Assembly: GCA_028023455.1 (NCBI GenBank)
Contig: JAQFVV010006475.1
Location: 1,178,001 to 1,242,000 of the forward strand
Length of the DNA: 64,000 bases
From: Epiperipatus broadwayi
Taxonomy: Eukaryota; Onychophora; Udeonychophora; Euonychophora; Peripatidae
Direction of reading: 5' to 3'
Position 1 is the first letter of the stretch. Every line of letters begins with the position of its first letter. A program made the translations under genes and the position numbers. This document shows positions 50,721-63,600 of this stretch, in pieces. The notes beneath the pieces were generated by a model. It saw only the letters and a list, made by a program, of their open reading frames with translations, searched no databases and had not been told where the DNA came from.

Positions 50721-53700
50721 ATCTGGACATATTGATATCCTTTTTCTCTATATAACTTGCAACTTTTTAAAAATAAATATTTATTTGAAGATAATAATTC
50801 CTCATTAATAATTATATTTTTATTTGATGTTGCATCTCCAATGATATCAGCCAAAAAAATTTAATTCTTTTTCTTGCAAATAAAAATGAATTTCTATGCT
50901 TTTTATTAAAAAATAATACTTTTATAATAGGCTTAAATACATTTCTATACTTCAATATTAATAATTTTTTTTAATATTGAAGTTATGTTGCAAAATGTTG
51001 TATATAGTTATATAATATTAAAGAAAAAACATGAATATGTAAACAACTTTAAAAAAATTATGATAGAAATAAAAATATCCAGAAAAATTGATATTTTTTT
51101 TCAATTCGTATCACCGAAAGAAAACGATATAAGAAAGAATTATTACTAAGTTAAAAGAATTGTTTAAAAACCCGATTAAGTTGCTAACAAAATCTACATT
51201 TGTAATATGTATTATTTATATTAAATAGCTAATTGTATCACAAAGGGAAATTGATTGAAGAAGTGTTTTGTAATAGTGAAAGATAGTATGAAGATTTGGA
51301 AGAATACTGAATTTCTACATGCAGTGATAGCTAATTTGTAATGACCAGTTTCCCAAGTGTTTGTTGGTAATCATGTGACCAGTCAATCTGATAATTGTAC
51401 CAATAACAGTGAATGTTTTTTTTTCCTGTTGATAAATTGAATTGGACAAAGATAGCAGAACCTCTGTAACCACTATAAAGTATATGGAAGCCAAAGTAGA
51501 AGTTGGACATTATAAAACTTGGATAAAAATCTAAATATTCAAAAAGAGGTAATGAGTAAATTCATCTACATCATGGGAAAGTTGTATTTACATTACAGCA
51601 GTTAATAAAAACTTTCAAGTATCATTTCAGAACAAAGTTTAAAGATTGTAAAGATTAATTTTGAGTAATATTTTATAAAAATTATGTTTAGCATTAATTA
51701 TAAATATAACAATATGTATATTAATACTAACTTTATTTTATTCCTTATTGTACATATTATTATAATATGGAAGATTGTTTGGCAAGAGAAATATAATTTT
51801 TTTTAATGTTTACTCTTTTTTTTTCTCTGCTAGATTTTGATTCCAAATTACCATTTGTGGAGTATAAGTTAATCTTATAGTAATTTTCCCCAGAATTAAA
51901 GTTTGTATATATACTATTACGGCTGGACAAACTATATAAATTGTTAAAATATAACAAATAAAGATAATGTAGATTTAGTTATAAAAATTAAAATGTGTAT
52001 TGTGTATGTTTATTAATGATATGGTGTTTTCACTTTAAAATTGATATTGATGTAATCTGTTTATGTAGTGAATAGATAAGTTAGAATATCTTGAATTGCT
52101 CATTTCTATGTATGTATGATTTTTTTCTTGATTCAATCTACTATTATTAAATTATTATTTTATTTTTTGTTAAATCAAGAACTTTATTTTTAGTTTCTTT
52201 GACCTTCATATAATTTTATATCCATGTGGATACAATATATAGATGGGTGAAATGGTATTTATGTGCACTTTTAGTTATATGTAAGTCATGGTAACCATTT
52301 TATTCTTAAAGATTCTCTGATAAATAAAGTGGGTATATGCATTTATATTTGACAGTGCATAGAAGTTTGTTTTTTTCCTTACTATTATGTATATAAATCA
52401 AATAATCCAAAGCATACATAAACCAGACTCTTAAATCTGCATTTAAGATAATTTTTATAAATAAAAAATGAATTCCACCTTTCACTCTAATGTAAGATGT
52501 TGATATAGACAAAAAAAGCTGAAAACAGATTGAGATTTTTATCTTCCTAAAAAATATTAATAAATCCAATTAAACAAGCAAATATAACCTGCTTTGAAAA
52601 TAGATTACTAAGTAGTCATTTTTAATACTTCCGAATTTAGTTTTGTGAAATTTAAGACTTGATATTTATTTATGTGTGTGTGATACTAAATGGCTTATAG
52701 GCATAACAAGGAAAAGGATGAGAATGTAGACTATATAATAATGAAGAAAATATATAAATATGAGAGATTAGATATGAATTCATATAAGAGTTATGCTTAT
52801 CTGAGATCAAATTCATATTTATATTCAGACTGAAAAATGAATATAAGGTAGAGAGGCTAGGTAATAATAGATATATATCTGTTAAATAGCTTTAGTGATT
52901 GCACTTTTGTGGCTTAACCATGAACTATAAATTTACATTAATATTATTTCTAGACTCTGACCAGTCCTTAGTAAAAGAAAGTGCATGGAGATCCCAACCT
53001 AAACAATAAAATCACACACATATGTTATTAGTATTTTAAGTTATGGAGAGATATTTTGATTGAAGTCTAATTTTAAATGAATAAACATAATTTTTGAATG
53101 CTCAGATATATTTGGAGATTGCGTACAAAAATATATTTGACTAAATCTTCCACAGTTAAGTTCACTTAATTCTAAAGCTGTCTGCTATAAGTTTGAATAA
53201 ATAATGTTGACCAGCTCTCGAGATCTGTTTTGATTTTGACTATATCAGTGTAAAATAGGATTCAAAGCTAAACTAATATATCTACCTTTTATTTCTTTAT
53301 GCTACTCAGGATAATATTCTGAAATATAAAAAATTTTAATATCAGATCAATTTCTATATATTTTAGACGTCTGTTTTAAGGTAACTGTTAAATTACTTTT
53401 ACTCTACAGCTAGGAAAATTAAACCAAAACAACATCATGATTTTTATATGCTTCTAAGAGTGATATATCTTTTTAATCAGATATTAGGAGGAACTGATAA
53501 ATGTTGTAAATCAGAGAACTCTAAGATATATAGAAATACTTACCTGTCATCAAATCTATATAAATATGGAAGTAAGTGAACCTGAAGTTTTTTAAATTTC
53601 AGAATATTAGCTTAATTAGTATAAAGTAATAAAAGGTGGTTGCTAGATACATAATTCCATTAGTTCTAACTTTGAATTTTAGCCATCACTGATGAAGACA

Positions 53701-53984
53701 AAGTCAAAAACCTGGTGTCCATTGATTATTTAAGCTTATAGCAAACAGCTCTAGAGTAGAATGAAGATAATTGCTTTTGGAAGTGTATGAGAAAATCAAA
53801 TGATATTGTTGTTAAACTAAGTCTTTTGTTTATAAATGTATAAACATATAATGTATTATTATCTTGCTTTATGAAAAGTATTCATATTTTATCAGGCAAC
53901 CCCAATATTAATTTTGTTGTTTCATATAAATGTCTAAAAAAATTGAATCTGTTGACCAAGTAGGGTAGTAAATGCAAAAACTAT

Positions 53985-54090
53985 GGCTATATAGTTGCCA
54001 TAATACCTGCGGATAGAATTTGACTACTATCCACTATATTGGGTTCGAATATGAATCCCTTTCTTAAATATATCTTAAGAAATAAAATCT
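53985..54090 (+). mobile_element. Possible tRNA-derived SINE fragment
   Basis: A GGGTTCGAATATGAATCCC element at about 54041-54059 resembles a B box with its T-arm. It follows an A-box-like TATAGTTGCCATAATACC by about 50 bp and is followed by an A-rich end. The acceptor stem is not convincing, so this is not called a tRNA gene. Confidence 0.4.
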
Positions 54091-55999
54091 ACGTATCCTA
54101 AATCAGGAAGTACGTTAAAAAAAATATAAAAAAAAAAAATCAACCTAGTGGTCATTATTTCATTTAAAAAAAGACAAATAATTTCTTCAGAAAAAGTATA
54201 TTTATGAGTGTCAATTAATAAACTGACCCCAAGCACCAATCTTACTAAGACCATAAGAATTATACTTTTCCCTTTTAAGAAATCTTAAAATTATTGATAA
54301 TTAGGTGCTCGGCCCTTTCAGCTAGCTCAAATTCCAGTGCTGGGAGTAACAATACCCATCAGGCTGAATGAAGATAATTGACTAAATTTGCATAGTTGAA
54401 ACAAGCTTTTCCTGCTTTATATACTTCTCAACTTAAGTCGCATATATTTAAACTTACATATTATTAACGGTTTCTTTTCTATACCCCTTAAATTAGATCA
54501 TGTGTCATTTAAAATTAGCTACTGTTGAACTCCCTCTTTCTACATATTTATTCCCTCTATACGTGATGTATTTCTTTATCAACTCTGGTTTAGAATTTAA
54601 AATTACATATAATACAATTGTCTATTCTGAAAAGCATACTTCATTCGTTCTAATATTCTGCCAGGAAGGAAACTAGGCCAATATAAGTGATAAATATGTT
54701 CATTAATGAGAGACAATTTGTTTTAACATAAGTGTATAATTTTATTACTATGGCTAATTAAATATTGAGAAAGAAAAACATATATATAATCTATATATCA
54801 ATAATAACATAAAACACAAAAAACGGAATTAATGAAATATAAAAGAATATATAATTAAACACAAGTGTAGGAATGTATTTATATGTTTTTAATTAAAATA
54901 TATAGTTTTACACAACGACTGAACTGTTGGAGAGTAACGATAGGCAATTTTCAGTTCTTTTAAGATAATAAAACTAGTTATAGTTACCTTGAAGTACCTG
55001 GGATTTTTAATATGGATAAGTTTATTTCCATGTAAGCTTGATTTTGACGATTCAACCAAAGTTTATGTATTCTTTTACTGATGAAGAATAAAACAAAATT
55101 TTTCTGCTATTAGCAAAAGTTCTGCACGAACGTCCATTTTGTGGTATTACTTGGATCTAAGAAATAATGACGGCTTACTGGAGGCATTCTTATTGTACAT
55201 AATTCAATATTTTCTTCCTTCCTGGATTGTTTTAGCGGCATATCGATGAGGTCCCTGTTGTTCTTAGAGGGGCAAGCACTTAACAGCAAAAACTATATAT
55301 TCCGAGCTTTAGATGGCAGCCTCACATGTATTGTTCTACTCCTGCATTCTGATTGTAGCTATGGTCTGAGTTACTATATCTAAATCCGTTTTCTTCTTCT
55401 GGTGGTTGATTGAAGGATTTGTTTTAATGTTTCATTTTATTATACGAGCATAGCCGTATCAGTCAATTTAGCAACAAAAAAATATTAATATTTCAGTTCG
55501 AAAAACCATTCTTGCTTGTTTTGATTTTTCTTTTTAACTAATTAATTTCTCCAATTCCTTTTGTTTCCCAAAATAGTTTATCAGTATGCCGACCTCTATT
55601 TCTTAGGCATGCTTTTAACATTTTTTTCTTTCTCTGTCATACATTTACTTAAGATTCCTTGGAAATTTTGAGTGGCTAAGTAATCGAACAAAAGACACAA
55701 AATTGCCTCCAAGTATATATATAAAAGTTCTTTCATTACTCTCATTAAAATGCGATATACACTAAAACAACAGAGAAGTATATATTTGAAATTAATAACG
55801 CAAGAAGAAAATTTATATATTTGTGTATAACTGCATTCCCACAATTTATTAACATATTTTTATGAATGTATTTTAAAACAAATAACTATAAACATCTTTC
55901 TCTTCTTTTTTTTAAATAAAAAAAAACAACTTTCCAACTTTCTCTCTCTTTGACATATATATCTAATTCTTTATATTTTATACTCGCACACTGAATCCA
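54091..55999. other. Non-coding stretch with a G+C-richer patch
   Basis: Near 54300-54370 and 55085-55460 the composition is less A+T-rich than around. Nothing there reads as a known domain. The - strand frame at 55596-55844 has no recognisable motif. Confidence 0.35.
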
Positions 56000-56090
56000 A
56001 TTTATTAGACTCACGCTGATCTAGGCAGTTAGGGAATGTTGTGTAACTCCCTTGTAACAGGGTTTGAACCCAGCTAGTGTTACAATATGT
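56000..56090 (+). mobile_element. Possible tRNA-derived SINE fragment
   Basis: CTAGGCAGTTAGGG (A-box-like) is followed at about 35-40 bp by GGGTTTGAACCCAGC (B-box-like, about 56071-56085). There is no tail or second copy of the same body, so the call is tentative. Confidence 0.35.
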
Positions 56091-56268
56091 TTATATGCAT
56101 GTATATATCCCCAATATCTTAATTTATGAAATATTTTGAGTGAAACCTAATTATAAATGAAAAGAAAAAATAGTTGTAGTTATATATAATATAAAACTCT
56201 GTCAGATAATGAAAATTATTCTACACGAATAAAGCGTGATGAACAGGGCAACCAAAATGCAAAAAACA

Positions 56269-57290
56269 TTAATTATAAATAACAATTTGCCAAGTGCTTT
56301 CATACTGTATACCAGAATCATGGCGACATATTGAAACTGAATGATTAATATTCCAGAGCATGCTCAGTGGAGCACTAGTGTTACACTGATTGATAACGTT
56401 TTTAGACTTAGCAATAAACCAGGCCTCTTTCAACTTCATTTTCTGATCATTTGACTCATTGCACACAGTAGTAATATTTTGAGGATAAAACTCGAGACCA
56501 CAATTACTTTCATGACTTGAAAAAACAGAATTAATTTGTAAATCACTTTTAAATTTTTTTGTACTGATAAATATACTGTTGCAAACGCGTTGAAACATTC
56601 GCCTTCATTTCACCGTAATAAATAGCATTACAACCATTTTTTTTACAAGTAATGGAATAAATCACTTCATACTTATTCATTTCCTCCACATTATCCTTTG
56701 AATTGTTTATTAATCTATTTAAACCCAAAGGGGAACGGAATCCTACATTATAATCTTCACCAATAATATTTTTTAATTTCTTACTTATTAATGGCACATA
56801 AGCTAAAGAAAACCACTTTTTGACAGTTTTATTATTCACATCCACTTTATGATTAAACTTTAAATTCTGATAAAACAAACACAATTGTCTGTGTAATATA
56901 GTTTGTTTGTATCCCACTCCTATCAAATCATTCATATATTTCTCAATATTACTTTTCCTTTCTGCTTCAAATTTACAAAGAAGCAAATTTCGATACAAAC
57001 AACACTTAAATCCAGCCATTTTATAATTCAAAGGAACATTCAATGGCGGATGTATAAAACCTCTTACATTCAATGGTTTAACAAACATTTTATACCCAAA
57101 CATATTATAGCATTTATATACATTTACATTTAAATACTTTAAGATACCATTATTTTCAAACTCAATAGTTCATGACAAACCAGAATTCTTATTTAATTCA
57201 TTGAACATATCCACTATCACATCTTTTGAACCATACACAAAAACATCATCCACATATCTTCTATATATTAAATCATAGTCAAATCATTGG
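56269..57290 (-). pseudogene. Penelope-like RT C-terminus and GIY-YIG endonuclease
   Basis: Reading from 57290, RRYVDDVFVYGSK is the RT motif C of Penelope-like elements, followed by ENNGILKYLNV. One stop falls between these two blocks. The frame then continues at 57103 through the RT thumb-like region (FIHPPLNVP) to YSITCKKNGCNAIYYGE, the start of the GIY-YIG domain with its paired cysteines. A frameshift near 56570-56598 leads to the second open segment, with the downstream endonuclease block KLKEAWFIAKSKNVINQ carrying the expected glutamate. The RT fingers and palm before YVDD are missing, replaced by the inverted arm. The protein would reverse transcribe and integrate the element RNA, but this copy is broken. 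Confidence 0.87.
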
Positions 57291-57516
57291 AAAAGGAAGT
57301 TGAAAGAGGCTTGATTTATTGCTAAGTCTAAAAATGTTATTAATTAGCATAACACTAGTGTTCTACTGAGCATGTACTGGAATATTAACCATTCTATTTC
57401 AATATGTCACCATGATTCTGGTATACAGTACCAAAAGCACTTGGCAAATTGTTGTTTATAATTGTTTTTTGCATTTTGGTTACTCTGTTCATCACGCTTT
57501 ATTCATGTAAAATAAT
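57291..57516 (+). repeat. Penelope-like element, right inverted arm
   Basis: It is the reverse complement of 56215-56442, sharing for example AAGCACTTGGCAAATTGTT and GTTCATCACGCTTTATTC. It contains a copy of the coding end (the KLKEA block) on the + strand. Together the arms could pair into a long hairpin in the CEP83-like transcript. Confidence 0.9.
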
Positions 57517-57602
57517 GTAGTAATATATAAAATATTAGTAAATTTTTGTAAGTCATCTTTTTTTATTTTCTTTTATCAGCAATATCTATATTTGTTTATT
57601 AG

Positions 57603-57966
57603 AATCAAAGTTCACAAACATCAGTCTAGTGTAGAAGAATTAGAGAAAGAAAAAAGTTTGAATTCTGAATTGCATCAACAGATTCAACAGCTTAAAGGAG
57701 ATCTTCACAATTTATCAGCTGTTCATCAGGATTTGCGATTACAAAACAGCAAATTAAAATCTTCCATTGATTTATTAACAAATGAACTGAAAGTTGCCAA
57801 AGCTGATTTTATCAAAATGAAGGACACAGATGACAAAGTTTTGACTCAACATAAAAGCAATGTAGAAGAATCTAAAAAACAATATTTAAAAAGAATTGAG
57901 GAATTGGAACAACATATTTCACATTTACACTTAAGTCATGATGCAGAAACTCAAGCAGTAAAAAAG
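57603..57966 (+). CDS. CEP83: CEP83-like exon C
   Basis: This 364-bp exon begins after TTTGTTTATTAG. Its first A completes the arginine codon left by exon B, and it ends in phase 0 before the donor GTAAGA at 57967. It encodes about 121 residues of uninterrupted coiled coil. The join KECNVLR-IKVHK and the following EKEKSLNSEL correspond without a gap to KELQSVR-LKLQQ and EKEKNENSDL of vertebrate CEP83 as remembered. LHQQIQQLKGDL aligns with LKQQISSLQIQV. The C-terminal half is more diverged. An alternative AG at 57579 would shift the frame into a stop and is rejected. The remaining C-terminal exons of the family are not visible downstream. Confidence 0.87.
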
Positions 57967-58140
57967 GTAAGAAACTTCTATGAATATTTGATTACTAATA
58001 TCTGTTTATAACAAAATTATTGAAATATTTATTAATCTTATTTTGTTTTATATTTGAAAACAAAACTTTATAATTTTGGTATAATGATTATTTGAAATAT
58101 TTAATATGCAATATATTTTTTGAATTTTTTTTTTAACTTG

Positions 58141-58247
58141 TGTAATGAAAAGAAATAATTAGATATCATTCCAAATTTTTTCTAATTTTATTTCTGTAAT
58201 GAAAAGAAATAACTAAAAATAGTTTCAGATTTTTTTCTAATTTTTAG
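58141..58247. repeat. 54-bp tandem duplication
   Basis: Two units starting GTAATGAAAAGAAATAA at about 58142 and 58196, each ending TTTTTTCTAATTTT, lie just after exon C. Confidence 0.75.
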
Positions 58248-58372
58248 TTAAAGAAATTAAAAGTTTCATTGTAAATGAAAACAAAATTTATATTTTATAT
58301 ATACAAATATAAGTCATTGATATGTTTAATTTTTTTGGAATTTGTTTCTAACTGCTAATGTACATATGTATA

Positions 58373-58410
58373 TACTGTACCGGTCAAAATTGTATGTTAA
58401 CTCAACACGA
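58373..58410 (+). mobile_element. Possible Tc1/mariner-type terminal repeat
   Basis: TACTGTACCGGTCAAAATTG resembles the outer end of Tc1/mariner terminal inverted repeats and is preceded by TA. No inverted partner is found before the satellite, so the element is incomplete or the resemblance is chance. Confidence 0.25.
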
Positions 58411-60669
58411 TTCACAGCCTGAGTAAAAGTACCTCGAATCCAACCATATGCAAGATCAAAGATAAAGAATACTTATGGATTCTGCCCTGTTCACCCATTC
58501 TCTAAATCTGCCAACTAATTAACAACTTTTTCGAGGTAAGCAATAAATCTTTTTCTATACTCCGATCTACTAGCATCAACGGTGGAGCATGAGCCTCAAG
58601 TAATTCTAATGTCTAACTCTAATATTGATTCTAATTAGATCTATTCATTAATTTAAATATAGGAATGGTGTGTATGTGACCTTGAGTCATCAGATAGCCA
58701 CACAATAATTAATTAGAAACGCTAATTTTAGAATGAAATGAATGGAGTCGAATCACAGGTAGCTTAAATTCACATATATATTTAATAAAACAATTGTATA
58801 ACTTTTCTAATGTCTCTCTGTTTTATTTCATAAATTTGTTAACATAAATTTCGGTCCTGTCATTAATTATGCCTTGAATAAGGGAGTGGTATCGTTCATT
58901 TGCCAATTTAACAAATGACACGATTAGAGTTTTATGGTAGACGCTCACTCAAGTCTGAGATGTATGAGACAAATATTTTAAATACCCTATTTTAAACATA
59001 ATTTAATTATAAATGAAATTATTTTAAGAGAGAAATAATTGAATCATATTTTAGGAATTGGTTTTGAAGAGAGTGGCATGTTTAAAATATAAACGGATTG
59101 CGATATTTGCAAATAAATATTTTAAGATTGTAAAACAAATAAATTAATCAGACTGTAGGCAATCTGCTGTAATGTGCTTAGAACAAAAGAAATTGACTAG
59201 ACCCAGCATTTGATATTACATTACCAGCATAGACTTAATTCCCCTGCTTTGTTCTAGTGATGCCAAGAAATAAACTGAATGGTCTGTGCCATTAGAAAAC
59301 CTCAAGATATTTCAGGTGAAAGGATGGGAATCGCCAAGGCTTGCTAAGGTCAGCTTATCCCGGATTTCCCATTTTGTCTTTCATATCCTGATAAAAATTC
59401 ATGGCCAGTGAAATTATCATATGGTCTAATTCTGATTTAGCAATTACAAAGAACAAAAGGCAAGTGATCAAGCAAAATGCTGGCAAGGCAAAATACAAAT
59501 ACTGAAGAATATATTTTTAGAATTTAAATATCAAATTGTACTGAACTATTAAAGATTACACAAATGTTATACGGATTGACCAAGATCAGAGCAATATAAA
59601 ATAAATAAGCATTACATATTATTACAAATATTTTCTGAGTGACATGTCTCTCCCTTCAAAACGAGATCCCACTAATATTTAAATTAAAACATTTATCACT
59701 CTTATTATTTAGCAAGAATAAACTTCCTACCCCCCTCCCTTTCATTCTTATAACATGAAATAATATAACTAAATAAAATCTCATACTTGATCTAACGTCT
59801 ACCCAAAAGTAAACCGTGTGCACATAAATATTTCAAAATATATAAAGTAATATAAAATTATTTCATCTTGACAAAAAAGGTTGCTCCAAGTATTAATCAT
59901 TTAGAGCTAATACTTAGTTATTCACCGACAGATGTTGGTCGGGAAATAGGAAGCAAAATCTTTAATTATATATGGAACAAATTGGCGTATAGTGATTTTA
60001 TTTTAAATAAGACATTTATCAGTCTTAAACAAATACATTCTTAAGTAAATAATAATAATAATATTTTCTGAACCACTTTAAAGGATATTTTAGCATTAAG
60101 AAGGCATAATTTTAAGACAGACAAAATGTGAGCAGATACATTAGATTTAAAGTGATAGCTAGTAAAATTTACAGAATTTTAATTAAACAATTACATTAAA
60201 TTAAATGGGATTTTATTTAAGAAGACATTAAAGGTAGCAAAATTACATTATCAGGTCAACTGGAGTTTTTAAGTATAAATTAGGTGGTTAAAAATAAACA
60301 AATTGGGAACATATTACCTAATTTATTCTGGGTCCTTGTGGAAATTTGGATCCCATGATGAAATATGAATTTCTGCACAGTCATAGCTAGCTATGAATTT
60401 TAATTTGAGAATTCAACAGTTCAGCAGTCCAATATTTATACATTTTGATGAAATTTCTCCGGCATTTGGTATTTGGCAATCATCTTTGAGACAGCGGGAA
60501 ATTGACAGGCTACAAGGCCGTCTACTCCATTACCATGCTTCTAAACATTTATTGAAAATTTAACCGGTGTGGATTTGCCAGGCAATCACTAAATGAAAAC
60601 TATGACTGGCTGACCTCTATTGTTCTCATGGGCTGTTGATATTCTTTTCTGACCATTTTTGGGAAATTC

Positions 60670-63600
60670 AAATTTTTAAAAATTGATGAATTTGAATACT
60701 TTAACATTGCAGTTCAGTATTATTTAGCTAATTCTACCTAAATATGACAAAATCAGCGAAAAAATTCATTCAAAATATAGTATTGTACACCAGCATGTTC
60801 ATTTCGCGTTTTAAGCTTGGAAATACAGCTAGGATACAAATTTTTAAAAATTGATGAATTTGAATACTTTAACATTGCAGTTCAGTATTATTTAGCTAAT
60901 TCTACCTAAATATGACAAAATCAGCGAAAAAATTCATTCAAAATATAGTATTGTACACCAGCATGTTCCAATCGCGTTTTAAGCTTGGAAATACAGCTAG
61001 GATACAAATTTTTAAAAATTGATGAATTTGAATACTTTAACATTGCAGTTCAGTATTATTTAGCTAATTCTACCTAAATATGACAAAATCAGCGAAAAAA
61101 TTCATTCAAAATATAGTATTGTATACCAGCATGTTCATTTCGCGTTTTAAGCTTGGAAATACAGCTAGGATACAAATTTTAAAAAATTGATGAATTTGAA
61201 TACTTTAACATTGCAGTTCAGTATTATTTAGCTAATTCTACCTAAATATGACAAAATCAGCGAAAAAATTCATTCAAAATATAGTATTGTACACCAGCAT
61301 GTCCATTTCGCGTTTTAAGCTTGGAAATACAGCTAGGATACAAATTTTTAAAAATTGATGAATTTGAATACTTTAACATTGCAGTTCAGTATTATTTAGC
61401 TAATTCTACCTAAATATGACAAAATCAGCGAAAAATTCATTCAAAATATAGTATTGTATACCAGCATGTTCATTTCGCGTTTTAAGCTTGGAAATACAGC
61501 TAGGATACAAATTTTAAAAAATTGATGAATTTGAATACTTTAACATTGCAGTTCAGTATTATTTAGCTAATTCTACCTAAATATGACAAAATCAGCGAAA
61601 AAATTCATTCAAAATATAGTATTGTATACCAGCATGTCCATTTCGCGTTTTAAGCTTGGAAATACAGCTAGGATACAAATTTTTAAAAATTGATGAATTT
61701 GAATACTTTAACATTGCAGTTCAGTATTATTTAGCTAATTCTACCTAAATATGACAAAATCAGCGAAAAAATTCATTCAAAATATAGTATTGTACACCAG
61801 CATGTTCATATCGCGTTTTAAGCTTGGAAATACAGCTAGGATACAAATTTTTAAAAATTGATGAATTTGAATACTTTAACATTGCAGTTCAGTATTATTT
61901 AGCTAATTCTACCTAAATATGACAAAATCAGCGAAAAAATCCATTCAAAATATAGTATTGTATACCAGCATGTCCATTTCGCGTTTTAAGCTTGGAAATA
62001 CAGCTAGGATACAAATTTTTAAAAATTGATGAATTTGAATACTTTAACATTGCAGTTCAGTATTATTTAGCTAATTCTACCTAAATATGACAAAATCAGC
62101 GAAAAAATTCATTCAAAATATAGTATTGTACACCAGCATGTTCCAATCGCGTTTTAAGCTTGGAAATACAGCTAGGATACAAATTTTTAAAAATTGATGA
62201 ATTTCAACACTTTAACATTGCAGTTCAGTATTATTTAGCTAATTCTACCTAAATATGACAAAATCAGCGAAAAAATTCATTCAAAATATAGTATTGTACA
62301 CCAGCATGTTCCAATTCGCATTTTAAGCTTGGAAATACAGCTAGGATACAAATTTTTAAAAATTGATGAATTTGAATACTTTAACATTGCAGTTCAGTAT
62401 TATTTAGCTAATTCTACCTAAATATGACAAAATCAGCGAAAAAATTCATTCAAAATATAGTATTGTACACCAGCATGTTCCAATCGCGTTTTAAGCTTGG
62501 AAATACAGCTAGGATACAAATTTTTAAAAATTGATGAATTTGAATACTTTAACATTGCAGTTCAGTATTATTTAGCTAATTCTACCTAAATATGACAAAA
62601 TCAGCGAAAAAATTCATTCAAAATATAGTATTGTACACCAGCATGTTCCAATCGCGTTTTAAGCTTGGAAATACAGCTAGGATACAAATTTTTAAAAATT
62701 GATGAATTTGAATACTTTAACATTGCAGTTCAGTATTATTTAGCTAATTCTACCTAAATATGACAAAATCAGCGAAAAAATTCATTCAAAATATAGTATT
62801 GTATACCAGCATGTCCATTTCGCGTTTCAAGCTTGGAAATACAGCTAGGATACAAATTTTTAAAAATTGATGAATTTGAATACTTTAACATTGCAGTTCA
62901 GTATTATTTAGCTAATTCTACCTAAATATGACAAAATCAGCGAAAAAATTCATTCAAAATATAGTATTGTACACCAGCATGTTCCAATCGCGTTTTAAGC
63001 TTGGAAATACAGCTAGGATACAAATTTTTAAAAATTGATGAATTTGAATACTTTAACATTGCAGTTCAGTATTATTTAGCTAATTCTACCTAAATATGAC
63101 AAAATCAGCGAAAAAATTCATTCAAAATATACTATTGTATACCAGCATGTCCATTTCGCGTTTCAAGCTTGGAAATACAGCTAGGATACAAATTTTTAAA
63201 AATTGATGAATTTGAATACTTTAACATTGCAGTTCAGTATTATTTAGCTAATTCTACCTAAATATGACAAAATCAGCGAAAAAATTCATTCAAAATATAG
63301 TATTGTATACCAGCATGTTCATTTCGCGTTTTAAGCTTGGAAATACAGCTAGGATACAAATTTTTAAAAATTGATGAATTTGAATACTTTAACATTGCAG
63401 TTCAGTATTATTTAGCTAATTCTACCTAAATATGACAAAATCAGCGAAAAAATTCATTCAAAATATAGTATTGTATACCAGCATGTTCCAATCGCGTTTT
63501 AAGCTTGGAAATACAGCTAGGATACAAATTTTTAAAAATTGATGAATTTGAATACTTTAACATTGCAGTTCAGTATTATTTAGCTAATTCTACCTAAATA

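Larger units (their letters stand above)
56215..57516 (-). mobile_element. Truncated Penelope-like element with inverted terminal copies
   Basis: On the - strand the element carries the end of a Penelope-type RT (YVDD) and a GIY-YIG endonuclease. Its 3' end (56215-56442) is repeated in inverted orientation at the other side (57291-57516), about 226 bp per arm with roughly 10% difference. Inverted partial copies of this kind are characteristic of Penelope-like elements. The right arm ends 86 bp before CEP83-like exon C. Confidence 0.88.
34479..57602 (+). other. CEP83-like intron, 23,124 bp
   Basis: It is bounded by GTAAGT at 34479 and by ..TTTGTTTATTAG ending at 57602. It holds an unclassified segment (35880-38590), a dispersed repeat copy (41325-42130), a 50-bp tandem duplication, two head-to-tail LINEs (45740-50720), SINE-like units and a Penelope-like element ending 86 bp before exon C. 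The parts 34479-35879, 38591-41324, 42351-45739 and 50721-53984 are A+T-rich with nothing else I can identify. Confidence 0.75.
57967..60669 (+). other. Start of next CEP83-like intron or downstream region
   Basis: It opens with the exon C donor GTAAGA. A 54-bp tandem duplication and a Tc1/mariner-like end are listed separately. Between 58370 and 60660 the sequence is less A+T-rich than the rest of the introns and may be an unrecognised transposon. No exon is visible. Confidence 0.5.

Noticed and set aside
54041-54059. tRNA gene suggested by a B-box-like motif
   Set aside because: No acceptor stem or D-arm consistent with a functional tRNA; kept only as a tentative SINE.
56903-57133. Plus-strand frame opposite the Penelope-like coding region
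   Set aside because: The - strand carries the YVDD and GIY-YIG motifs; the + frame has none.
57579-57603. Alternative AG acceptor for CEP83-like exon C at 57578-57579
   Set aside because: Splicing there after exon B gives a frame that meets a stop within about 18 codons, whereas the AG at 57601-57602 keeps the frame and the family alignment.
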